Below, one piece after another: positions 50,871 to 61,861 of a DNA stretch of 64,000 bases. Each line of letters begins with the position of its first letter. Within the stretch, counting starts at the first letter, position 1. Below the pieces are notes generated by a model. That model did not search any database. It was given only the letters and a program-made list of their open reading frames with translations, and was not told where the DNA came from. The DNA comes from Phytophthora colocasiae (taxonomy: Eukaryota; Oomycota; Peronosporomycetes; Peronosporales; Peronosporaceae), in NCBI GenBank assembly GCA_018806915.1, contig JAGKQI010000052.1, positions 1,426,001 through 1,490,000 of the forward strand, read 5' to 3'. The position numbers and the translations under genes are program-made.

Positions 50871-52829
50871 CAGTCACACCTCCATAAGTGGCATATGATT
50901 GGGTCTAGCGAATGTGTTGTTTCAGTTATAGAATCGTGCAGATATGGAAATGGCTACATGTGTAAATGGCTACATTGGAGTCAAAAAGTTATCTATTGCC
51001 GTCTGCCGCTGGCGCTTCACTACCTGGGCCCTAGCCAACGTCGTCAAACACTGCAGCATCTCCTGCTCGCGCTTAGTGTCACCTTCGCATTCAAAGAAGA
51101 TAGACGAAAGCTCCATGCAATAGGCTAGAGCTGTCGACGCCGATACAGGTGGCGATTCGTTCTCCTCCGGATCATCCTCGTCGTCAGAAACAGCAGCAAC
51201 GTGCTGATTAATAGCGTTCTCAGGAAACTCATGGACCTCAATATCTGCATCAACTCCGAGGTATTCTGACACACTTGTCTCCAACATGTTTGCTAGATCA
51301 TCAATAACCTTTTGTTCTGCGGTGACCGAATTGTTCCCTGCCTGTCTGAGCTCGGACATCACCTCTGCGTTTACAATTCCCGCCTCAACCCAGCAATTCC
51401 GTATACAGTCAGCACTCACATCTTCCCAACTGCCAATACTAAAATGAATCGCCTCGAAGACGTTCAATTTTCGCTGTATGTTACTTTCAAATGCGTCGAG
51501 GCACCAGCGAACAAACCGTCGCCGATATCGAGCCTTGAATGACCGTATTATTCCTACAGTAACAACGTTATAATCCATTAAACACTCAGGTTGACAAATA
51601 GACTTACCTGCATCCAATGGCTGAACTGAAGAGGTCAGATTTGGGGAAAAGAAATGCACTTCAACGTTTGATAACGTTTTTACCACTTTGTGACTGGAAG
51701 CGTTATCAACCAACAGAAGCATTTTGCGGTTTTCAACTGCCATATTTAAGTTGAACGCTTGAAGCCACTCCAAGAAAATTGTTGATGTCATCCACGCTTT
51801 AGCTGAGTGGTAATATTCCACAGGTTTCGACTTGAGAGCGCGACGGGCTCCACCCCGAAAACACCTCGGGTTTGCAGCTGTCCCAATCACCAATGGATTT
51901 AGCTTGTGCGTGCCAGTCGCGTTGCAGCAGAAAGCAATCGTAATTCTCGATTTGTCACGCTTTTTTCCCTTCCGTCTCGCTGTAGCAAGCGTTTGGTCCG
52001 GAACCAGTCTATAAAACAAAGCTGTTTCATCAAAGTTGTAGATATTATCGGGTCTGTAGTGGCCGGTAACGTCTTGCAGTGAGTAGCGAGCTGACCTGAC
52101 TTCTACGGCTGTTGAGCTGTCGGCATCGCCATGTAACCGAGTTGAAGATATTCCATTGCGCTTTTTGAATTTAGCTAGCCAACCGTTGCTTAGTCGAAGT
52201 TGATCGTCGGTGATGCTGAGAGTCTTCTTAATATCACTAGCCTTGAGAAGTAGTATGTCGTCTGAAATGATGTTTTTTCTTCATGTTGATGAAAAAAGCA
52301 ACAAGTTCTGCTCTAGCTCAGGGAATTTTACGCGGCGACGCCGTGTCGCTGTGGAGTCGGCACTGCAATAGTTGGCCGGTTGTTTATATCGAATGCGTCG
52401 AATTGTACTGATGCTGACGGTCTTTTTCATGGTGTTGTGGACCCACAGCAAGAGGTCTCCATCCTTGATGCTGGGCTCGAGCTGAGCCTTTAAGCAGACT
52501 TGCAGGTTTTCCTCTAATGTCACGAGGTCATCTCAGGAGCTGTGTGGTCGCGGCAAAGCAATTATGGAAGTGTAAATAGTCCTGAATTTCAGTGGTTTGA
52601 ATGACTGGCAGGGAATACGTGCTTGAAGACCTAGACCACGCTGCCATACGACTTCCAGTTAGAGCGTTGAGGGGCCCACCCTCGTGTTCAAATAGCGAAT
52701 AAAGAATATTTTGATCAGATAAAGAACAACCATACTGAAAGTCATATAGTCCCATTTGGATTCAGTGTAAGGTAATCAGATAAGGAGTGTGTAGTCAGTT
52801 AAAGAGGCTCATTTAGGGAGGTGTGACTG
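50871..52829 (-). mobile_element. pogo/Tigger-type element inserted in a MULE
   Basis: The ends CAGTCACACCTCCATAA (left, 50871) and CAGTCACACCTCCCTAA (reverse complement of the right end at 52829) are inverted repeats bordered by TA (50869-50870 and 52830-52831). The transposase is on the minus strand. MULE coding sequence flanks both sides, so the element landed inside that gene. Confidence 0.85.
50970..52523 (-). pseudogene. pogo/Tigger (CENP-B-like) DDE transposase
   Basis: From ATG 52523: helix-turn-helix region (TMKKTVSISTIRRIRYKQP), FPELEQNLLLF, then an in-frame TGA near 52285 where a T-run and an A-run seem to have opposite length changes. It continues DILLLKASDIKKTLSI, YNFDETALFYRLVP (first Asp), MLLLVDNASSHK (second Asp) and SVQPLDAG (third Asp). 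A 54-base GT-AG intron at 51554-51607 interrupts the third motif, joining LDAG to IIRSFKARYRRRF; it is in frame and stop-free, so retention would insert 18 residues. The acidic C terminus is intact to 50970. Confidence 0.8.
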
Positions 52830-52831
52830 TA

Positions 52832-53068
52832 TCTGTGTCCATACCGAATTGCTTCCAAATCTTCCAAGACAACGCACATGGATTCCACGATGTTAGAATT
52901 GTTAATAACGTAGTAGCAAAGGTCTGCAAAACGACTGTCCGCTAAAAGTTAATCAACTATTCTCCTCCTGTATCTGTGTCCAGTAGTTCCACACATCTAA
53001 GCAAAGCGTACTTGTTCACAATGTTGACAAATAATTGTCCTCTTAATGGTTTTGGGACTCGAATCGCC
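52832..53068 (-). pseudogene. MULE coding sequence after a frameshift
   Basis: The minus strand continues the MULE in another frame: HEAIRVPKPLRGQLFVNIVN then KYALLRCVELLDTDTGGE and a stop. This links the catalytic part (53069-54769) to the C-terminal piece (50528-50866) across the pogo insertion. Confidence 0.6.
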
Positions 53069-54769
53069 TCATGCATCTCTGTGTGTCTTAATTGAGAGGC
53101 GCCACCAAGTTTTCATCGTCTGGTACATCTTAAATAAATCCCCCCTTGACTGGAGCCATCCTTTTAGCGCAGAGTGATACCCCTCCACTCGAGATATGGC
53201 ATACATATCGAAATGGACGTGTCGATTAGTCCAACTGCGAACAAACCGCATCTTCCAGATATTCAGCCAGACAGTATCGACGTACTCAGCTTCCGTGGGA
53301 CAAAGCCGATGTAATTGACTGTGAAATAGTTCGTATTCATCAGCAGATGATGCGTTAACAAGAGCTTTGAAAGAATCACATAACGCGTTTAATCCCGCCT
53401 CGTCCAATATTTTTCTCGCCTTAGAAACTCGTTTTTTGCTGTGTTTTTCACCTTTAATGGTCATGGGTGAATCACGATCTACCATGAAAGTACTCTTCGC
53501 ATGATTCCTTACATCCATCAGAATATGCCAAACACACAATAGAACAGGAACTTCTGGAAAGACAGCTTCTAGGGCGTTCATGAGAGCCACGTCACAGTCG
53601 GTCATGAAAACTTGAGGAAGAGAAATATTTTTAGCTTCCATAACACGTCTCATGTGACTAAGCGACCAACTGTAGTCCACTTTAGTTTCGCCGCGGAGAA
53701 ATGCTTGCGCTAAGTGAATAGTGGTGTTCATACCAGTCACGCTCACCATGTTCAAAAGAGGCATCTCGAAAACATTAGTTTTGTAGGTGCAATCCATCAG
53801 TACGACGTCAGGGTTTGCCTTGAAGATTTTGACGGCCTCCCTTAAAGCAAAAAAAAACAAGTGGGTAATCTTCTGAATTTTATCCACTTCGTGCGAAAAA
53901 TAGTGATCGCTATTAGACAGAAGAGAGAACAAATTCTCGATTCGTGATTTTTCAAGGTCGAAATTGGCAGGTCGAGCAGTTTGTCTAATATTTTGGACGT
54001 CAGTTATCGACACATCAGAGTTTGGGTCGGACTGTAGAATTCTCGCCATCGTTCGAGATGGCTTGATACCAAGTTGTGCGTCTAAAGCGATGTGCTGACG
54101 AACATCGGACGTGAGATCTGCTTTGCGATGTGCTGGATGCGAAGAAGAACTTGTCGAAGGATCATGGTTGTGTCCAAACTCAGTGCCATTGTACTTGTGA
54201 TACCAGTTTGTAGACTTGTCGTAGTGTACATGCCATTTGCCCGTTTCGCGGTTGAGGTACAAGTTAATTCGCATGGTACATCCACATTTCCTTGATGCAG
54301 CGTTTGGGCGTCGTTTTGCACCTCGTTGCGGTTTGTAGACGTCCTTGTAGTTTCCATTGCGATCACATGCGAAAATAACCCGATATGTAACTTTCTGCCG
54401 GTCCACAAGCGATCGTAATACGACGAGAGCATAGCCATGGTTTCGAGCGAATTGGTTCATCAAGTATTTTGCTAGATGAGGAGAATCAAAAACCTGAACG
54501 GGTGGAACAGGTAAAATGTTTGGCACTTGTAGGTTAGCAATTGAATCAGTAGATTTTGCTCCAGTATCACTAATAGTCTTCGAAGACTCAGACGCAATGT
54601 CACCATGATTTTCGGTTGTCAGGAGAAGACCGTCTGGGTTACCAGGAAGCGTAAGCGTAGTTTCGGATACCGACGTGTTTGAACCAGAAGTCGCCATATC
54701 AAATTCACGGCAAGCACCCAAAAAACACGTCGGAGTCAATGTCTCTTCCAGTAAATTCATCGTATTCAT
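53069..54769 (-). pseudogene. FAR1-type MULE transposase, N-terminal and catalytic parts
   Basis: A 566-codon open frame from ATG 54769. Residues about 90-220 form a FAR1-like DNA-binding domain (YRVIFACDRNGNYKDVYKP, CGCTMRINLYLNRETGKWHV, GHNHDPS). The MULE core follows: VVLMDCTYKTNVFEMPLLN (Asp), FMTDCDVALMNALEAVFP (Asp), CVWHILMDVRNHA and RVEGYHSALKGWL (Glu). The frame ends prematurely at 53069; the remaining coding lies in another frame and beyond the pogo insertion. The catalytic residues are intact. Confidence 0.85.
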
Positions 54770-54915
54770 TGACGCACTTGTTGTTTCTTCAGTTACACCT
54801 CTTCCTTTTCCCGTATTATGAAGGACACGATGAACAGGACGTCTAAGCTTTTCGTCGGCAGTGTTTTCTATATGGGCAGTCCCAGATGTACACAGAGAAT
54901 CCTTGTCGAGTTACG

Positions 54916-55314
54916 GTGCGTCTTCATAAGTGTCAATTTGTGCTGACCCGCTCAAACTAGCCAGAACTATTGCTAGAATATCTCGAGCAGCTTTAGCAAA
55001 AGTTTCTCGTCGGGTACGTCCAGCGATAGCACTGTCAATCAAATCAAATGATCGAACGCTTCGCCATTGCCGTCGATCTGGTCCTCTTCTTTTAGAATCT
55101 TCCAGGTAGGGATAAGAAGCTCGTTAGTGTCAAGATGGAGAGGGTATTCGGCATTTGACGTAACAGCCAATACACGGGCTGTCATTTCACGGCCGTCGCG
55201 CCCTGTGTCTCCGTATGCAGGTGACATGTAAGTGATGGTGCCACCGGCCTGCAGTGACTTTCTACCAAGACGAGCAATTGCCGCTTTGACGGCGGGAAGA
55301 TCATGCACGCTCAT
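54916..55314 (-). pseudogene. Unidentified small protein gene broken by a TTGA-repeat slip
   Basis: From ATG 55314 the frame reads MSVHDLPAVKAAIARLGRKS, TYMSPAYGDTGRDGREM, LHLDTNELLIPTWKIL, and stops inside TTGATTTGATTG at about 55042. In the neighbouring frame coding-like sequence continues FDLIDSAIAGRTRRETFAK then AARDILAIVLASL to a TAA near 54917. The two parts make a plausible 130-residue protein. I do not recognise the family. It is 150 bases upstream of the FAR1-type MULE on the same strand. Confidence 0.45.
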
Positions 55315-55638
55315 CGTTCTTCTCGCCGATGTGAGACTAGTCGCTACTTCGCGAATAGCAGGGTATTCTGAGCTTTTGTTACCAGCTACTGTGGTACTGT
55401 CTAGTGCGAATAACAGTTTTGTCTAGTGGGATTAGAGGTCTTTAGCAAAACACACAAATGCCAATAAGTGGGATCTACATATGTAGTTTTAGCCTAACCA
55501 CCGCCGCCAACCTACGATTTCAACCGAGTAGGTGGACTGAAACCCGCCAAAGCAAACCAAATATTCTGTTCGGGACCCAGTAAAATTAGGTTCTCCTCTG
55601 CTGCCAAAACGCCGCTATACCGTTGATAAAACGGAGGT

Positions 55639-56417
55639 ATGGGAAGTTTACACGCAGGCTTTTTATTGTCGATTCCATCTCAACCAGTGCAGGTCGCCAT
55701 GGCATCCACCGGACCAGCTTCTGTACTACCTGCTCAATCGAGTGAGCATGTCAACGTCCAAGGCCGTTTACTCCGTGAGCTGACAGCAGGACTCCGTCCG
55801 TATGAGAAGAAAGCGTACTTGCGTTTGTGGACGGAACGGTTAGAGGCATTTGTAGACCAACTGCTCGCAACCTACACCGTGATGGAAAGTATCTAAGCCA
55901 GATATCCGTTTACAACGGCCACAAACGCAAACATGCTCTCAAATACCAGACACTGTTAACTCCTGACGGATTAATTTGCCACTTGTACGGGCCGTTTCCA
56001 GGACGGAACCATGACATTAAGATGTTCAAGGACTCGTGTATTGCGAACGTCGTTCGTCGTGACGCTCGGTTCAAGCCTTACCGAATCTACGGTGATCAAG
56101 CGTATGGAAACGACAGCGTGTTGTCCAGCCCATTCACAGGAGCGATTGGGAGCCTTTCTCGTGAGCAAAAGCTGGCCAATAAGAGTATGAGTAAAGTGCG
56201 CATATCTGTCGAATGGGGTTACGGACAGGTTGTCAACTACTGGTCTGCACTCGACTTCAAACGACAGGCTCGCTCTGGTACTCAACCTGTTAAGTTGATG
56301 TACCGCGTGGCTGTGTTGCTCACAAATTGTCTTACCTGTGCTTATGGAGGCAATACTATCAGCGACTACTTTAGACTTTCACCACCTACTCTCGAGGAGT
56401 ACTTAATAAGGCATTAA
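55639..56417 (+). pseudogene. Harbinger DDE_4 nuclease, N-terminally disrupted
   Basis: A first frame (55639-55896) has a helical segment (LLRELTAGLRPYEKKAYLRL). A frameshift near 55820 leads to the main frame (to 56417): VDGTVRGICRPT (first Asp), YNGHKRKHALKYQ, FPGRNHDIKMF, RIYGDQAYGND (second Asp), RISVEWGYGQVVN (Glu). These are the DDE_4 motifs of Harbinger/HARBI1 nucleases. Catalytic residues are intact, but the start region is broken. Confidence 0.8.
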
Positions 56418-56423
56418 TTCATC

Positions 56424-57284
56424 TTAGTTATTGCTGTTGCTGTTGAGCGACCTGCTGAAAATCGTTACGCACTGCAGTATCAGCTGCCTGCTTCGTTCCT
56501 CGGCTTCTTCTCGTGCCCGATGAAGTCGTTCTTCAGCAAGCTCGCGAGCTTGTTCCCGGTCACGCTCAAATGCTAGCCGATTCTCGTGTTGCTCTCTTTC
56601 AAAAGCCAGTCGTTCTGTATGTTGTTGCTGCTGTAGCTGCATCTGTCGATCAAACTGCTCTCGACGCAGCTCTGTGTCGAGTCGAATGCGTTTATCTTGC
56701 CTGTCAACTTCCAGTTGGAAGACGCTCTTACGGCGTCCTGTTCTCAACGCTTTAGTTGGTGTTGCCGATGTGCTGACTGACGTAGTTGACGCCACCGAAG
56801 CAGTATCACCGTCGCTCTCCGAAGACGAGCCGCTTGATAGAATACCATCACCTCGGAGAGCGCGACGTGTTATAGCCTCAGACACAATTTCAGAAGCGCA
56901 CAGGTTAGTTTGGGTCTCTTCAGCTTGCTTCTTTGCTTTTTGTGACGTTTTTTCGGCCTTGAAGTCTTTTTCTAGGGATACGTACTGCCCTACAAGACCG
57001 GGTAAGCCATCATAGTAACTCTGCACGTTTGCTGCATCCTTGGCCTCTTCGATACCACTTCCTACGGCCGCTCGAAGCTCTCCTGCTCGCCAATTCTTCT
57101 TCAATAAACGCACACGATCCTGCACCTGCTTGTCGATTACAGCAGCTTTTATAGCCGCACTAACACACTTTGCAACTTGAACCCACACCGCACCAGCCTC
57201 CCCGTACTTGGCAGCGTATGGCTTCTGCTTGATAACCTCGCGCATGAGCTCCTTATCCATTTCTTCCGAGAAGCGAATCACCAT
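56424..57284 (-). CDS. Harbinger Myb/SANT-like DNA-binding partner protein
   Basis: An intact 286-residue frame. The N-terminal 90 residues (FSEEMDKELMREVIKQKPYA, KCVSAAIKAAVIDKQVQDRV, LLKKNWRAGELRAAVGSGIE) form a Myb/SANT-like domain of the kind paired with Harbinger nucleases, which brings the nuclease to the element ends and into the nucleus. A Ser-rich linker follows, then a long Glu/Arg/Gln coiled coil from about residue 190 (RLAFEREQHENRLAFERDRE). Its stop is 7 bases from the nuclease stop on the other strand. The frame has no visible damage, unlike its partner. Confidence 0.75.
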   Translation of the reverse strand: MVIRFSEEMDKELMREVIKQKPYAAKYGEAGAVWVQVAKCVSAAIKAAVIDKQVQDRVRLLKKNWRAGELRAAVGSGIEEAKDAANVQSYYDGLPGLVGQYVSLEKDFKAEKTSQKAKKQAEETQTNLCASEIVSEAITRRALRGDGILSSGSSSESDGDTASVASTTSVSTSATPTKALRTGRRKSVFQLEVDRQDKRIRLDTELRREQFDRQMQLQQQQHTERLAFEREQHENRLAFERDREQARELAEERLHRAREEAEERSRQLILQCVTIFSRSLNSNSNN

Positions 57285-57451
57285 CGTTTCTCGTTCACTA
57301 AATCGTTGCAGCGCTAATCCTAAAATGAGACCTTGCCATATGGCCGAGAAGTGTTCATCTGTCGGTTGTGCTAAAGATCCATTGAAACCCGGTGAAGTAA
57401 GCCATCTGCTGTGGTTGTGGGCGAAACCTACTAGGTTATGCTAAAAGCCTC

Positions 57452-57799
57452 TATCAACAACTCCCACCACACATGTAACATGAACGCCAACTTGGCAATA
57501 GATAGTTACGTCAAAAACGTGCTTATTCTTGATACTGGTTTTCAAGCCGACGTACAATACCGGTTAAATGGGAAGGTCTCGATCGTTTGTACGACCGTCG
57601 CCTGCGATGAAATGCTCTAGTCTTCGTAATATCGATATCCTCTCTTTTGGTCTGAGCGGAACCGGCGGTCTACATCGCTCCTCCTTATTCAGGAGAGGAG
57701 TCGTTCTCACGCGAGTGCGACTACCCGATGGGCTGAAGATTGGTTATTGCCCTGGGGTGCTAGACGAAGAGGTAGCTCGGAAATGCCCTAGAGCTGTTT
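57452..57799. other. Flank between Harbinger and Fanzor-like relics
   Basis: The first 20 bases are the right flank of the Harbinger site. The rest shows no domain or repeat that I recognise. Confidence 0.5.
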
Positions 57800-58120
57800 C
57801 TACAGTGTGCTGAGGATGTTCTTGGCCGCATTGCCGTCTCGGTCGACGGATTCCCCGCACCCCCTGTGCATGGTGAGGCAGTGCAGCAGCACCTTGTGAC
57901 GGGAACCTCGGGTGGTTTTGTTCCTGGCGATGCGGTCCTTGATATCCTGGTGCTTGACTCTCTTCGGAGGTGGTGACTGCGATGGAGGCGTCTCAGGGAC
58001 GATTTCGTCTTCGTGTCCAGCGGGAGGCGCAATTTCCCAGACATTACGTATTGTGGAATGAAAAGAATATCGATGGCCCGCCCGAGGCTTCCAGAGAGGC
58101 GAATCTGGGGTTATAGTCCT
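57800..58120 (-). pseudogene. TnpB/Fanzor-like C-terminal fragment
   Basis: The minus-strand frame ends with RHKVLLHCLTMHRGCGESV and DRDGNAAKNILSTL before TAG at 57802. The RDxNAAxNI box after Cys residues is the C-terminal zinc-ribbon and third-catalytic-residue region of TnpB and of its eukaryotic relatives, the Fanzor proteins. Upstream is a Pro/Ser-rich stretch (VPETPPSQSPPPKRVKHQD) and no RuvC-like core is visible, so this is only a tail fragment. One Cys of the ribbon pattern seems to be missing. The call rests on this one motif. Confidence 0.45.
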
Positions 58121-58241
58121 TACTTGAGGGGGCTACAGTGTAGACTGCCTCGTGCGCTAGCCTCTGGCAACATGTGATTCTAACATGTACATGTATCCAG
58201 GAGGCTTCCACTTAACGTAGATACTCCCACAATTCCACCAC

Positions 58242-60735
58242 CGGCGTAAGGATGAGATGGTAGGCTTCGCACAAGATGATGAAAGCATGAAGGCAATGCG
58301 AGCAAGCGGTTGGGAACTTGGTACGTGCGGAATATGCTGTATTGTACAACATGTTCTCACAGTATCATCTCGTATGTGGTGACATGTAGACCCCGCCAAG
58401 TTTCCACCGGATGAAAAGTATCCGAACCTGTACTCTGGCGATTTTGGACCGACATCTGAAGTTTTGCAGTTGGCAGAGTCTCCGCTGGATTTGTTCCTGT
58501 TTTTCATGCCGAAGAAGTTCTGGCGGCAGGTGGCAAAAGAGTCGAACCGGTACTTCCTGCAGAACCTGACCGCTCGCGTCGACAGGATGTATGAGAAGCA
58601 AAGGACACCAGGCAAAAAATCAAGGGAAGAGTTCATGGTGCGTGAGGCCAAGAAAGACGACATCGAGCCCCACGAGATCGTACATGTCCTGGGGTTGCTG
58701 ATGGCGCGGATGCTGAACCCGCAGCGTCGTCGGTTCCGAGACCATTGATCTACCGAACGGGTTGGAGCTGTGCCCCGAGGCTTTCAACGACTACATGCCT
58801 CGCCATCGGTTCGAGCATATCATGGCCAATCTCCATTTCACCAACAACGCCGACGTCCGTGCTGCGTCGGACAGAGCTTGGAAGGTGCGTTCAGTCATTG
58901 ACACGCTGCAGGAGAGATTTCCGAGGGGATACATTACTCCGCCCGTCATATCGTTCGATGAGGGAATCATTCCGTCACGCAACCGAAAGAATCCAACGCG
59001 GCAGTACCTCAAGGCAAAGCCTCACAAGTGGGGAACGAAACTGTTCCTGACGTGTTGTGCGTCTACGGCGTATTGCATGAGGTATGTACACGATGCGGAT
59101 CCAAGCGGATCCGCATTTTTTTTTTGGCCTAAGTGAACATGTTGTATCTGACTGTGTTTCATGTTTGATGATGTCTGCTACAACAGGTAGACTTGAGGTG
59201 TACTGCGGAAAGGCGCAACACGCAGCAGAAGTTGCAATGTGCCAGAAAGCCAGCGTTCAGCAGATCCAAACACCGGGCCGTCTGCAGTGATCCGTAACCT
59301 GGAAGCCGTCTTACCCGCTCCCCAGGATGAGGTCTATCACCTTGTCGTCACTGACAGATACGTCAGTTCAACTGGCTTTTCAACTGTTGCAGCGCAACGT
59401 GTACTCAATTGGTACTATTATAGGTGATCGTGTCGGTTATCCCCAGTAAATTGTCGAGAAAAACCGAGATCGACCTCAGCGGATCGAGCATGGCGCAACG
59501 CGAATGGCCGTGGCACGAAATTGTGCTTTGATAACGGGGCTAGTCTGGTGGGACCGAAAACCCGTGCAATTCTTGGGGACAGGTTCAAGTCGAGCTATGG
59601 AAACCTGCCGTATGTACGCGCTACGAGTTGGTTCCCTACGATCTGTTCTAACCTTGCAAGTCGTGTGGTGACAGGGAGACGCACGAGAGGAACTGGAGGA
59701 AGACGCCACGTCGTTCCTTGCCCGGCCATGGTGCGTGATTACCACCGTTGTATCGGTGGAGTCGATATCCACGACCAGCTTCGTCTGCAGCGATATTCTC
59801 TGCAGCTCCAGACATGGTGCAAGAAGTACTACAAGGCAATCTTAATGGGGCTTGTCGACGTGGCTATTGTGAATGCCTACATCGTGTTCAGAGAGGCTCA
59901 GAAGAGAATGGATCTCAAGCAAGCTTCACGTGGTGAATTTTTGCTGGAACTGCATGCCAAACTCCTGCAGCTGAACAAAGAAGACTTCGCAGAAGGGGTA
60001 AGTATACAAGTTGGATGTGCTACATGTTGTATGGATCTGTGGGCTCTGCGGAGACGGATACATGTTGGATGTGTCACATGTTGTATGAATCTATGGGCCC
60101 TGTGAAGACATATACATGTTGGATGTGCTACATGCTGTATATTAACAAGAGTCTGACATTTCCTGTAATCAGATCCAGAAGCCGACGAGGATGAGGATGC
60201 AGCACTTCTGGCTCCGTTACCAAGGGACCATGAGCCAGTTGAATGCCCAGACTGGCAGATTGTCAAAGGTGTTCGTAAGCGCCGTCAACGGCAGTGCAAG
60301 GTGTGTTCTATTCTAAAGCGCAAGGTCGGAGAACGCCGCACTACCAAGTATTACTGCTCTGCATGCAGCCAGTCAGACAAAACTCGGTACGTACTATCAG
60401 CGGTGGAGGACGGAGGTGGGGAGTCGGTCTAATGGGCTTGCTGCAGCTTGTATTTGCGCAATAAGGCGTGGAAGCACTACCCTGGCAACTCCATGACGTG
60501 CTTCCGCATTTGGCACAACAAGTGGGAGAATGGATCAAAGCGTCCTAACCCGCGCTGCGGGCGCGATATCCAGAATCGGGCTGCTGGAACTGGTGGTGGC
60601 AAGAAGCGCAAGCGTCATGAAACCGAAGGAGACGAAGATCAAGAAGACGAAGCTGAGGACGACGCACCTTCACCAAACAGCAGTGCAGACACTGGCGACC
60701 ACGAGAGTGATGCTCACGACTACGAGTTGCCATGA
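58242..60735 (+). pseudogene. Second piggyBac transposase, multi-intron, decayed
   Basis: The coding order follows the intact copy at 33531. An exon from about 58257 (MVGFAQDDESMKAM...SGWEL) joins over a GT-AG intron to DPAKFPPDEKYPNLY (58390), ESPLDLFLFFMPKKFWRQV, a frameshift at 58747, then DYMPRHRFEHIMANLHF and ISFDEGIIPSRNRKNPTRQY (first Asp, about 58960). An intron follows at 59080-59190, then broken frames (VVTDRYVSS, second Asp), GGVDIHDQLRLQRYSLQLQT (third Asp, about 59760), an intron at 59999-60171 with tandem repeats, CKVCSILKRKVGERR and YYCSACSQSDKTR, a last intron (60390-60447) and a basic acidic-tailed end. No TTAA-bounded ends were found. Confidence 0.8.
60008..60160 (+). repeat. 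Tandem repeat of about 54 bp inside a transposase intron
   Basis: Three imperfect units, each with TTGGATGTGCTACATGTTGT or a close variant (about 60011, 60065 and 60119), fill most of the intron 59999-60171. Similar ACATGTTG/CAACATGT words occur at 58169, 58348 and 61046. Confidence 0.7.
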
Positions 60736-61406
60736 TGAGTAGTTGCAGTTTGAGCGACGGTAACAAAGAGAAGTAAGGTTGTTCGTGCGAACGCATCGGT
60801 TTTGTCTTGTAGTGCGATGATGTGTCCTCTTCCAGCAGCGTTTCTGTTTACTTCGGCCAGTCTCTTGATAAAAAGGACACCAATCTCCCCTGTCAAATGT
60901 GATATCATGAACTCTCTTACAACAACATACAACATGCCAGAGGATTTGCAGAGAGGTCGCATGTCGCGTTTTTCAGAAAAGGACTGCGTACCTTAGCGGG
61001 ACTATAGTGAAATCAAGTGTCCGGTGTCTCTAACACGTTGTATCCTACAACATGTGAAATATTCACTTATTTACAAAAAAACGCTTGGGCGTTGCTGCGA
61101 GGATAATAGGGGGGGGGGGGGGGGGTCAAAGTCGTCCAAAACTATGTCTATTTGTATGCAAAACGTGTATCCATTTCATTTGCATAAGCGTGCCCATTTT
61201 AAAACGAAGCGTGGGTAAACACACACAGCGGAGAGACCTTCACTCTTGTTTCCGCACTCGAGTGCGCGCGCACGCCCACCAAGCCGAACACGTCTGCGTC
61301 TCCGTTCATCCCTGTCCGCACAAGCGTCGGCGATCAGGTGCACTACACTCTTGTCGCGAGGCAATGCCGCTCTTGACTTGCTGCTGGCATTGTGTGCGCT
61401 GTAGGA
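60736..61406. other. No recognised gene; contains a G17 run
   Basis: Spacer between transposon relics. A run of 17 G residues lies at 61109-61125. Short frames on both strands show no domains. Confidence 0.5.
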
Positions 61407-61861
61407 ATGGGGAAGACTGCGGGAGCCTCGAAGGTCCACCTCACCAGCGATGATTACCGCATTATTGTGGGCTGTATGGAAGGCAAAGAGCATTTTGGCT
61501 GGATTCATGGGACCTCGGAGAAGACAACCGTGAGCGGAGAGCCTAAAGTGACCAAGGCCGCCGCCTTCAATGCCCTTGCCGAGCATCTTTTCAAGAACTC
61601 CACGAACCCCAAATCAATGCAGCCACAATGCGCCACCGCTGGACAAGGTACAAGACCAAGTACACCGATACTCTCAAATCAGAGACAGGAATGGGACTCA
61701 CACCGCAAGAGCTCAACAAAGGCATGACGATTGAAGACAAGATAAACGAGATGTGCCCGCATTTTGACCGCATGGATAGCTTGTTTAGAGAGAAGGCAAA
61801 CGTGCAGCCAGCGGGGACACTTGAGATGGGAGCTGTTGTGATGTCCAACAGCGACTCGTGA
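61407..61861 (+). pseudogene. Transposon-type Myb/SANT-like protein, one frameshift
   Basis: ATG 61407 opens MGKTAGASKVHLTSDDYRII, GWIHGTSEKT, AFNALAEHLFKNSTNP. A one-base shift near 61610 leads to MRHRWTRYKTKYTDTL, GMGLTPQELNKGMTIEDKIN and MCPHFDRMDSLFREKANVQP, ending at TGA 61859-61861. The layout (helix-rich DNA-binding domain, then MCPHFDRM and FREKANV) is familiar from oomycete transposon-linked Myb/SANT-like proteins; naming the parent superfamily would be a guess. Confidence 0.55.

Larger units (their letters stand above)
55434..57451. mobile_element. PIF/Harbinger-type element
   Basis: Imperfect terminal repeats GAGGTCTTTAGCAAAAC (left, about 55434) and GAGGCTTTTAGCATAAC (reverse complement of the right end, about 57451). 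TTA precedes the left end and TAT follows the right, compatible with a decayed 3-base duplication. The interior has the two genes typical of the superfamily: a DDE_4 nuclease on plus and a Myb-like protein on minus, tail to tail. A related empty site at 50285-50345 supports the borders. Confidence 0.7.

Noticed and set aside
57760..58044. Plus-strand exon of the second piggyBac gene in this interval
   Set aside because: The plus reading (ASQGRFRLRVQREAQF) has no similarity to the intact piggyBac N terminus, while the minus reading has the RDxNAA box.
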